Source: Burkholderiales bacterium PBB6 (GTDB lineage Bacteria; Pseudomonadota; Gammaproteobacteria; Burkholderiales; Burkholderiaceae_C). From it: DNA of 64,000 bases. Every line of letters begins with the position of its first letter. Position 1 is the stretch's first letter. Location: positions 1 to 64,000 of the forward strand of contig NKIH01000003.1 in NCBI GenBank assembly GCA_002255925.1. Direction: 5' to 3'. Made by a program: the position numbers and the translations under genes. Of the stretch, positions 31,350-37,592 are shown piece after piece. Below the pieces are notes generated by a model. The model saw only the letters and a list, made by a program, of their open reading frames with translations. It searched no databases and was not told where the DNA came from.

Positions 31350-31552
31350 TCGGCACAGCGGGCGCGGTGCCGATCACGGGCAAATGTCAGTGGTCGGCCC
31401 AGCGCTTGCGAATGTCGAGGATCTCGAGGTGGTGGCGCACAAAATGCGCCACCACCTCGGGGTCGAAGTGCTTGCCGGATTCGTCGTGCAGCAACTGCAC
31501 GGCGCGGTCAATCTTCCAAATCGCTTGGTATCGCTGCACGCTGGTCAGCGCG
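31037..31552 (+). repeat. Direct repeat, left copy (DR-L)
   Basis: A 516-bp block spanning the 3' two thirds of the PRC-barrel gene and the end of a minus-strand HD-GYP gene. It matches 34247-34761 in the same orientation. By eye the PRC part differs by four substitutions and one deletion, while the HD-GYP part differs at about 20 of 165 positions. The block starts with GTTCAATGA, and homology ends after CTGGTCAGCGCG on the right. Confidence 0.93.
31387..31552 (-). pseudogene. HD-GYP domain gene, 3' remnant (left)
   Basis: The last ~55 codons of an HD-GYP phosphodiesterase remain on the minus strand: RAVQLLHDESGKHFDPEVVA, ending RKRWADH. The upstream part, with the catalytic HD and GYP motifs, is gone: homology stops at 31552. 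Compared with the right copy, several conserved residues have changed (for example the LPEIL motif reads HLEIL), which suggests relaxed selection. Confidence 0.75.
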
Positions 31553-32078
31553 AATGCACCACAAACCACCCCACCGCTGAGCGGATGCCAGCGAGGGTGA
31601 GGCGGCGCCTGGGAAAGCTGGGATAAGGGGGGCGACGACAACTTCGGCCCCATCGCCCTGGCTGATGACGGCCGACGAAGCGACGCATCTGGGCACCTAC
31701 ATCAGCCCCTTCACAACGCGGTAACCCGGTGGCCTGACCGCTACCGGCGCACTGCCCGGCTTGGGCAGCAGCTGTGGTGCGCGCACGCATGGCGTCCGGC
31801 TTAGATGGTTGGGGGAGCGAGCGCGGGCTGGTGTAACTCAACCGACTCAGGCAGACAGGCCTCGGAGTGCATGTGTGAGCCCTTCCCGCCACCTGCCGTC
31901 GCAAATCTGCCGAAGAGCTTGCAGACGGCAATTCGACCGGGCAAAGTCTGCAATAACAAACGCCGCTTTTGCCAATTCATTTATCCGGGTGACATGACGA
32001 ACAATCGCCTTCAACACCAGCATCCATGCGGGCCGGGCAGCGCCAGGCAGCTCTGGGTTCGGGCGACATGCGCCGGAG
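31553..32078. other. Gene-poor spacer left of the cassette array
   Basis: About 525 bp with no convincing gene on either strand and no sign of an intI remnant or insertion sequence. It contains an 8-bp inverted repeat TTGCAGAC (31919-31926) / GTCTGCAA (31946-31953) and ends in the hairpin at 32062-32099. GC falls through this stretch toward the cassettes. Confidence 0.6.
31919..31953. repeat. 8-bp inverted repeat near the array edge
   Basis: TTGCAGAC and GTCTGCAA, 19 nt apart, 125 bp left of the cassette boundary. Role unknown; an integrase accessory site or remnant of an attI region is one guess. Confidence 0.3.
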
Positions 32079-32099
32079 TTAGGGCGCAAAATTGTCGCC
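32062..32099. other. Hairpin with GTTAG in its loop: possible att site at the left end of the array
   Basis: GGCGACATGCGCC pairs with GGCGCA-AAAT-TGTCGCC (7 bp, a 4-nt bulge, then 6 bp). The 8-nt loop GGAGTTAG holds a GTTAGG core at 32078-32083 close to the integron crossover consensus GTTRRRY. No matching RYYYAAC box was found at the usual distance, so this may be an attI-like site or a degenerate attC. Confidence 0.4.
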
Positions 32100-32122
32100 A
32101 CATATAAACGCTAGAGGCCGCT

Positions 32123-32422
32123 ATGAAAGTGACTCGGCTCTTCAAACTCTTGGCATGGTGGGGTGGGGTAGGCGCTTCAATTCCAGTCATTGCCTTTCTC
32201 ATTTCCTTGGCCGTGCCTCTCTTTCCTACAGCGCTCTTGCTTGTTGTGCTGGCGGTCTGTCCACCTTACCTGCTGTTCCTAGCAACTGCAGCCTGCGCCC
32301 CACTCGACTGGTGCTCGTTGAGCACGCTGGGTCTGGCGATGTTCCTCAACTGCAGCCTCTACGTTTTGGTCGGCACCGTGACGTGGTTCCTCAGGCGGGC
32401 AGCGTCACCATCCAGGCAGTAG
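32123..32422 (+). CDS. Cassette 1: small membrane protein, unknown
   Basis: 99 aa with about three hydrophobic segments (IPVIAFLISLAVPLFPTALL; YLLFLATAACAPL; MFLNCSLYVLVGTVTWFL). No recognised family. Size, position 44 nt behind a recombination boundary and 17 nt before an attC site are typical of cassette genes. Likely read from an outside promoter since no clear one is seen. Confidence 0.6.
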   Translation: MKVTRLFKLLAWWGGVGASIPVIAFLISLAVPLFPTALLLVVLAVCPPYLLFLATAACAPLDWCSLSTLGLAMFLNCSLYVLVGTVTWFLRRAASPSRQ

Positions 32423-32438
32423 CATGCGTCATGACGCG

Positions 32439-32495
32439 GCCCAACCTTTCCTTCTAGCAGACGCCTGACGGCGCCGCTCAAGTCAAACGTTATGT
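32439..32495. other. attC site of cassette 1
   Basis: R'' box GCCCAAC (32439-32445, fits RYYYAAC), an L''-like CTTCTAGC, central hairpin CGCCTGACGGCG, an L'-like GCTCAAG, and R' core GTTATGT (32489-32495; near GTTRRRY). Crossover would be between G32489 and T32490. About 57 bp, a usual length. Confidence 0.8.
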
Positions 32496-32505
32496 CCTTG
32501 TGATC

Positions 32506-32958
32506 ATGCATTCCGCTTTGCGATTCCGTCATCTGCTGCCAACACTAGGTGTCATCGGTTCGTGCGTCACCGCCACAACGGTTCATGCGCAGGGCAGTCA
32601 ACAGGGGGGCATGCCTTCACGCACAACAGCGGTTCTGATCGCACCTGCTGAACTCGAACCTGCCCTTGTCCAACTGCTAGAACAGGCACGCCGGTGCTCG
32701 GGCAGCCAGTGCCGATTTCAACTCGGCACCGACTTCCAGATCACCTTAACGGGGGTGGGCCAACCGAATGCTGGGATCGTCTACGAGCGATCCAACTTCG
32801 AGGGCCAGTTCTACGCTTCCTTCGGCGTAGCGCATGGATGTGTCATCGTCCAAGCCGGTCTCGCGAGGCGTAACGCTCAACGTCCGCACGACATCGCGTT
32901 CATCCAACCCAGAACCGGGACGGTGTTCAATAGCTGGCAGGAATGCAAAGCCGAATGA
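32506..32958 (+). CDS. Cassette 2, gene 1: secreted hypothetical protein
   Basis: 150 aa. Signal peptide (LLPTLGVIGSCVTATTVHAQ), mature part with Cys pairs (RCSGSQC; HGCVIV; WQECKAE). ATG 32506 preferred over GTG 32500. No family recognised. Nine nt separate it from the next gene. The start is 16 nt from the crossover point. Confidence 0.6.
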   Translation: MHSALRFRHLLPTLGVIGSCVTATTVHAQGSQQGGMPSRTTAVLIAPAELEPALVQLLEQARRCSGSQCRFQLGTDFQITLTGVGQPNAGIVYERSNFEGQFYASFGVAHGCVIVQAGLARRNAQRPHDIAFIQPRTGTVFNSWQECKAE

Positions 32959-32966
32959 ACCCTCGA

Positions 32967-33295
32967 TGATTCGCGACGAAAAGAGCTTGCGAGAGGAAGC
33001 GACTGCAATCGCGCGCGGCCTTGCCTCAGGCAACGTCTTACTCCTCGATGGGGTGCGAAGGATGGCGTCACTTCGATTCCAGATCAAGGGTTGCGAGCGC
33101 GACGAAGACTTCTTGGTGTTCGCCGTGATCGACTCCGAGACAGATCACATCCCAGAGACTTCGGCGCGCGGTCTCTGCACACCATCTTGGTTGGAAGCGT
33201 GTGATGCTGAACTACGAGACATTGGTGTCTTCTATGAGCGTCAGATCCAAGATGCCTGCAACAAGCTCATCGCAAGATTCTCAGCTGAGACCTAG
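32967..33295 (+). CDS. Cassette 2, gene 2: 109-aa hypothetical protein
   Basis: 109 aa, soluble and acidic. Starts MIRDEKSLREEATAIARGLA, then RDEDFLVFAVIDSETDHIP. Resembles small proteins often seen in integron cassettes, but no function is known. It seems cotranslated with the secreted protein upstream; two-gene cassettes are less common than single-gene ones. Confidence 0.6.
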
Positions 33296-33400
33296 CCAGT
33301 CGCTGGAGCGGAACTCCACCAGTTGGCCGCGCTACGTTCGACAGGTGATCTTCGCTTCGCGCGGCCAGCCGGTTTCGACCCCTCAGCTTGAACGTCAGAC
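33290..33400. other. Degenerate attC site of cassette 2
   Basis: About 110 bp with long inverted repeat (GGCCGCGC 33325-33332 / GCGCGGCC 33359-33366, extendable to 11 bp) and an inner hairpin GGAGCGGAACTCC. Outer boxes are ACCTAGC (33290-33296, one mismatch to RYYYAAC) and GTCAGAC (33394-33400, GTT changed to GTC). The core change should weaken or kill crossover here. The left box overlaps the stop of the preceding gene. Confidence 0.55.
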
Positions 33401-33418
33401 CTCTCAGACAAGCTCCCC

Positions 33419-34202
33419 ATGACACGTCCCGCGCCCAAGATTGCGATTGCGCAGCCTCGAATGTTCTGGACCAGTTCAGAGAACATCGCCGAATCGATCT
33501 CCATCGCCACCAACGCGGCAGAGCTTGGTGCGCAAATTTGCGTTTTCCCCGAACTCTCCGTGACGGGATATCACCGTCGCATCAGAGATGAAGCCATTCC
33601 GGCAATCGTCGAACCGTCACTGCAACGGATGAAGCTTTGCGCGAAGCAGCTACAAATGACGCTTGCGGTCGGCCTACCCACCTTCTGCTCGAATGGCGGC
33701 ATTCGAAACGCCTACATGTTCATAGACTCGCAAGGGGAAGAACTCGCTACTGTCGAGAAGCGTGGTCTAACTGAGCCAGAAGCAACTTTCTTCGTCCGAG
33801 GGAGCGGCACGACCAGTTGTTCGACTGACAGGCCTGAACTACAGCGCTGTGATATGTCGCGAGATCGAGGACATTGATATGGTCTGCGAGGATTTCGCGG
33901 CAGAGCGTCCGAACGTACTTCTCTGGCCGGGTCTCATGGGGCCAGAGGAAGGAGCCGAGCATCTAAATCCACCACGCCACGTTCAGCATGCTCGGGAACT
34001 TGCCCGCCGAAGGAACTCATACATCGTGCAAAGTAACTGGCCCATGTCCCTGAACTATCCGGACCTCAGCGCAAAGGCGGGACGGAGTGTTGTCATCGGG
34101 CCGGACGGTTGCATTCAGGCGTACCTTCCCCAGGCGAGGGCCGGCTTTGCAGTCTTCTCACTCGGATCGCGCGAGTATGCGTGGCATGGGAGCGAGGTCT
34201 AA
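33419..34202 (+). pseudogene. Cassette 3: carbon-nitrogen hydrolase (nitrilase superfamily), frameshifted
   Basis: Two frames together give a ~260-aa nitrilase-like hydrolase that cleaves C-N bonds. The first (33419-33877) has catalytic Glu45 in FPELSVTGY and Lys114 in VEKRGLTEPE; the second, +1 frame, continues RPVVRLTGLNYSAVICREIE with the nucleophile Cys (codon 33855-33857), then NVLLWPGLMGPEEGAEHL and a normal C-terminus ending at 34202. One extra A near 33809 would explain the break. The stop TAA lies inside the attC R'' box. Confidence 0.75.
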
Positions 34203-34253
34203 CCATGCCATTGAGCAGGCGCCAAACGGCGCGGCTCATGTCAAGCGTTCAAT
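34197..34253. other. Terminal attC site fused to the PRC-barrel copy
   Basis: R'' GTCTAAC (34197-34203), L'' TTGAGC, stem GGCGCC / GGCGC, L' GCTCA, then GTCAAGC and the core GTT (34247-34249). All boxes are intact up to the crossover G. The bases after it (TTCAATGA) match the PRC-barrel gene at 31038-31045 rather than another cassette. Confidence 0.85.
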
Positions 34254-34761
34254 GAAGACCACGAGAAGCTCGGCGACATCAAGGAAATCATGCTGCACGT
34301 GCACAGCGGCCGCGTGGGCTACGCCGTGCTGTCATTCGGCGGCTTCTTCGGCCTGGGCGACAAGCTCTTCGCCGTGCGTGGGCCGCACTGACGCTGGACA
34401 CCGTGAACAAGCGCTTCATGCTCAAGGTGCCCAAGGAACGCCTGAGCGAGGCCCCCGGCTTCGCCAAGGACAACTGGCCCGACATGGCCGACAGCACCTG
34501 GTCCCAGGGCATTCACCGCTGGTACGGCCTGACGGAAGCGGGCGACAGCGACTCCTGATCGGCACAGCGGGCGCGGTGCCGATCACGGGCACATGTCAGT
34601 GGTCGGCCCAGCGCTCGCGGTTGTCAAGGATTTCGGGCAGGTGGCGCACGAAATGCGCCACCACCTCGGGGTCGAAGTGCTTGCCGGATTCGTCGTGCAG
34701 CAACTGCACGGCGCGGTCAATCTCCCAGGCGGCCTTGTAGGGCCGCACGCTGGTCAGCGCG
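34247..34761 (+). repeat. Direct repeat, right copy (DR-R)
   Basis: 515 bp, matching 31037-31552 in the same direction. Left edge coincides exactly with the attC crossover GTT; right edge is a gradual loss within HD-GYP sequence that continues further here than in the left copy. A one-base deletion (GCCGTGCCGTG to GCCGTGCGTG near 34377) breaks the PRC frame. Confidence 0.93.
34251..34556 (+). pseudogene. PRC-barrel protein gene, 5'-truncated and frameshifted copy
   Basis: Corresponds to codons ~44-145 of the gene at 30912-31349. It lacks the first 42 codons and any start codon in frame, and a 1-bp deletion near 34377 shifts the second half. The rest is nearly identical to the intact copy, so the duplication is recent or kept alike by gene conversion. 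Confidence 0.9.
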
Positions 34762-34830
34762 TCAAACACGTCGACCAACACACGACGCGTACCGCGCACG
34801 TAATCCCGGCGCTCATGGCCGGATGTTGAC
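34596..34830 (-). pseudogene. HD-GYP domain gene, 3' remnant (right)
   Basis: Minus strand, extends further upstream than the left copy: HERRDYVRGTRRVLVDVFD, then ALTSVRPYKAAWEIDRAVQL and LPEILDNRERWADH. The conserved DVFDALTSVRPYK motif downstream of the GYP motif is intact, but the region with HHERxDGxGYP looks compressed or deleted and no start is visible. Probably the end of a c-di-GMP phosphodiesterase broken by rearrangement. Confidence 0.7.
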
Positions 34831-35022
34831 GTTTGCGCTCCCAGCCCTCGCCGTGCCACACATGGGTCTGGGCCGCTCCCGCCTGACGGTGTTTCGCGAA
34901 CGCACCTTGTTGGTTGCGGTCTCTGAGCGGCCGTGATGAACATTGCGGCAGCACGCTGCCGGCCCGGACGCACTCCTCCCCCACGCTCATTCAATTACCG
35001 TACTGAAACATGTTTGTCGTTA

Positions 35023-35047
35023 AATACGAATCACTCCTATTCGTATT
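35023..35047. promoter_or_regulatory. Perfect 9-bp palindrome, probable Fur-type operator
   Basis: AATACGAAT-(7 nt)-ATTCGTATT, about 58 bp before the TonB receptor ATG and within an AT-rich patch. Related to, but not identical with, betaproteobacterial Fur boxes (AATGNGAATNATTNNCATT types). Position in front of an iron-uptake operon supports iron control. Confidence 0.55.
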
Positions 35048-35104
35048 GGCGTAGACTGCCGGCTTGCCCACGGGCACCGCCCCGCACCCGCCAAAGACAA
35101 CACC

Positions 35105-37240
35105 ATGACGACCTCGCCCCGTATCTCCGCACACACCCGAAACGCCGTCGCACTGGCCGCATGGGCCGCCTTGGGCACCGCCCACGCGCAGTCGCAGGCC
35201 CAGCCCGAACCCACGTTGGCTGCACAACAAACCGAGGTTTCACCAGAGAAGGTCGAGATCACCGCCAAGCGCGAACGCCGGGTATCCAAAGGCGCGACCA
35301 ACCTCGCGCTGACGATCAAGGACACGCCGCAATCGATCAGCACCATCGACCAGCAGACGCTGCGTGATTTCGGCGCGAGCGGCAGCAACGATGCCTTGCG
35401 CCTGGGCACCGGCCTGACGGTCGACGAATGGGAAACCAACCGCACCAACTACAGCGCGCGCGGGTTTGACGTGATGCTGACCCAGGTCGACGGCCTGGGC
35501 ATGACCAACGAATGGGGCCTGGTGGAGGGCCAGCAGGACACCTACCTGTTCGAGAGCATCGAGCTGGTGCGAGGCGCCAACGGGCTGCTGACCGGCGTCG
35601 GCAATGCCTCGGGCACGATCAACTACATCCGCAAGCGCCCGACCAACAAGGACAGTGGTGAGCTCATCGCCACCGCCGGCTCCAACGGCCTGGGCCGGTT
35701 AGCCATCGACTACAACAAGGTGCTGACGACCGACGGCGCCTGGGCCGGCCGGCTGGTGGCCGCCTTCGAGGACAAGGACTCGTACCTGCGCGCGCTGCAC
35801 GACCAGCGCGGCACGCTGTACGGCGTCGTCGAGGGCCAGATCGGCGACAACGGCACCTTGACACTCGGCTTCAGCCACCAGAACGGCCGCCAGAAGTCGC
35901 CGATGTGGGGCTCTCTGACACTGCCCTATGCCGACGGCACGCTGGCGGAGTTCGATGTGTCGGCGTCGACCTCGCAGGACTGGGCGTACTGGAATGTGCG
36001 CTCCACCAATGTGTTTGCCGAATACACCCACAGCCTGTCGCCCGACTGGGAAGCCAAGCTGACCTACAGCCACAACCAGGGCACCACGGCCACCAAGCTG
36101 TTCTACGCCTACAGCCTGACCGGCCAGCTGAACGCCGACAACACCGGCTTGTCAGCCTGGCCCTACCGCAGCGAGGGCGAGACCCGCAGCAACGTCCTCA
36201 ATCTCAACCTGAATGGTCGTTTCAAGGCCTTCGGCCGCCAGCATGACGCCGTGATCGGGCTCAGCCACTCTCGGCAGACCAGCGTCACCGACACCTATGC
36301 CGTCACCAGTGCACCGTCCGCGGTTCTGCCGGCCTTCCCTTATGCCGGCGATGTCTACGCCGAGCCGGTCTGGGGTGACAAGTCGGTGGCGTCCGACGGC
36401 AACCAGCGCCTGACGCGCTTCTATGCCGCCACCCGCCTGTCGCTGACCGACCGGCTCAAGGCCATCGCCGGCCTCAATGCCATCAGCCTGAAGCGCGACG
36501 GCACCTCGATCTACGGCGGCGGCGTCAATCTCGACAACGAGACGACGGAGAAGGTCAGCCCCTATGCGGGCCTGACCTACGAGCTGACGCCCGCAACGCT
36601 GGTCTACGCCTCGTACTCCGACATCTTCCAGGCCCAGGACCAGCGCGATGTGAACGGTGCCTTCCTGGCGCCCATGAAGGGTTTGAATGCCGAAGCCGGC
36701 GTCAAGACCGACTGGCTGGGCGGCCAGTTGTTGACCAGCCTGGCCGTGTTCACCGGCACGCAGAAAGGGTTGGCCACCATCGACGGATTTGATCCGGTCG
36801 CACAAGACACCTACTACGCACCCAAGGACGTGAAGTCACGCGGCTTCGAGATCGAGGCCACCGGCCGGCTCAGCGCAGACACCCGACTCACCGCTGGATT
36901 TACCTCGCTCCAGCTGACCGGCCCGGACGGCAACGACATTTATGAATGGGTGCCGCGCCGCACGCTGAAGCTGCGCGCCGACACGCGCGTGGCCATGCTG
37001 CCGCAGCTGCGTGTGGGCGGCGGCGTGCGCTGGCAGTCTGGCATCTCGAAGAGCGCAGGCGCCAAGCAGGATAGCTATGCCGTTGCAGACGTCTATGCCG
37101 CCTACGCACTGACCGCTGATGCGACGGTGCGGCTCAACGTCAACAACCTGTTCGACCAGAAGTACCTGCGCACGGTGCAGTACGGCGCGATTTACGGCGC
37201 ACCGCGCACGGCGTCGATCTCGCTGGAGCACAAGCTCTGA
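35105..37240 (+). CDS. TonB-dependent siderophore receptor (FhuE/FpvA type)
   Basis: 711 aa. Outer-membrane ferric-siderophore importer. Signal peptide ending AHAQSQ, a plug domain (DTPQSISTIDQQTLRDFG; SIELVRGANGLLTGVGNASG, typical of hydroxamate receptors), and a 22-strand barrel ending RTASISLEHKL. A TonB box is not obvious. Heads an operon with DUF3649, PepSY and DUF3325 genes. Full length. Confidence 0.93.
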   Translation: MTTSPRISAHTRNAVALAAWAALGTAHAQSQAQPEPTLAAQQTEVSPEKVEITAKRERRVSKGATNLALTIKDTPQSISTIDQQTLRDFGASGSNDALRLGTGLTVDEWETNRTNYSARGFDVMLTQVDGLGMTNEWGLVEGQQDTYLFESIELVRGANGLLTGVGNASGTINYIRKRPTNKDSGELIATAGSNGLGRLAIDYNKVLTTDGAWAGRLVAAFEDKDSYLRALHDQRGTLYGVVEGQIGDNGTLTLGFSHQNGRQKSPMWGSLTLPYADGTLAEFDVSASTSQDWAYWNVRSTNVFAEYTHSLSPDWEAKLTYSHNQGTTATKLFYAYSLTGQLNADNTGLSAWPYRSEGETRSNVLNLNLNGRFKAFGRQHDAVIGLSHSRQTSVTDTYAVTSAPSAVLPAFPYAGDVYAEPVWGDKSVASDGNQRLTRFYAATRLSLTDRLKAIAGLNAISLKRDGTSIYGGGVNLDNETTEKVSPYAGLTYELTPATLVYASYSDIFQAQDQRDVNGAFLAPMKGLNAEAGVKTDWLGGQLLTSLAVFTGTQKGLATIDGFDPVAQDTYYAPKDVKSRGFEIEATGRLSADTRLTAGFTSLQLTGPDGNDIYEWVPRRTLKLRADTRVAMLPQLRVGGGVRWQSGISKSAGAKQDSYAVADVYAAYALTADATVRLNVNNLFDQKYLRTVQYGAIYGAPRTASISLEHKL

Positions 37241-37265
37241 TCACGCGCCAGCAAGCCGCCCAGCC

Positions 37266-37580
37266 ATGACCCGCAACGCGCGCATCGCCACCCCTTTCCC
37301 CCGGCTGACCATCGGCTTGCGCATCGTCTGCGCCACCTTGGGCGGCTGGGCCTTTTCCTGGGGTCTGGTGGCCTGCGGCACCGCCGCCCTGGCTGGCCTC
37401 GGCCTGTCGTTCCACGACGCCGAGGCCGTCATGCAGATGCTGGGTCTGCTGAGCCTGCTGGGCATCCTGCTCTGGTCAATCGCCGGCGCCAGTGTCTTGC
37501 GCATCGTCGGCGGGCTGGCCATTGGTGCCACGCTGCTCAACCTTGGCGCCTGGCTGCTGCAGCGCGCCCTGCTGGCCTGA
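37266..37580 (+). CDS. DUF3649 family membrane protein
   Basis: 104 aa, three hydrophobic helices (LRIVCATLGGWAFSWGLVAC; MQMLGLLSLLGILLWSIAGA; VGGLAIGATLLNLGAWLL). DUF3649 proteins regularly lie between a TonB siderophore receptor and a PepSY protein, so a helper role in iron-siderophore handling is inferred. Gap to the receptor is 25 nt. Confidence 0.85.
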   Translation: MTRNARIATPFPRLTIGLRIVCATLGGWAFSWGLVACGTAALAGLGLSFHDAEAVMQMLGLLSLLGILLWSIAGASVLRIVGGLAIGATLLNLGAWLLQRALLA

Positions 37581-37592
37581 AGGAATCCCACC

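Larger units (their letters stand above)
32079..34247 (+). mobile_element. Integron-type gene cassette array without integrase (CALIN)
   Basis: Three plus-strand cassettes end to end: 32079-32489, 32490-33394 and 33395-34247. Each ends in an attC-type site (two good, one degenerate); genes lie tightly between them in one orientation. Base composition is visibly poorer in GC than the flanks. No tyrosine integrase gene occurs in this window, so mobility would need an integrase in trans. The right edge is the G of GTT at 34247, where the PRC-barrel duplicate begins. Confidence 0.75.

Noticed and set aside
31553-32078. Possible integron integrase or transposase remnant
   Set aside because: Reading both strands shows no tyrosine-recombinase or DDE motif and no flanking inverted repeats.
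34087-34740. Fusion protein reading from the hydrolase cassette through attC into the PRC copy
   Set aside because: It runs in the wrong frame for both genes and yields Ser/Arg-rich nonsense.
30912-35000. Composite transposon flanked by the 0.5-kb direct repeats
   Set aside because: The repeats are parts of ordinary genes without transposase or terminal inverted repeats.
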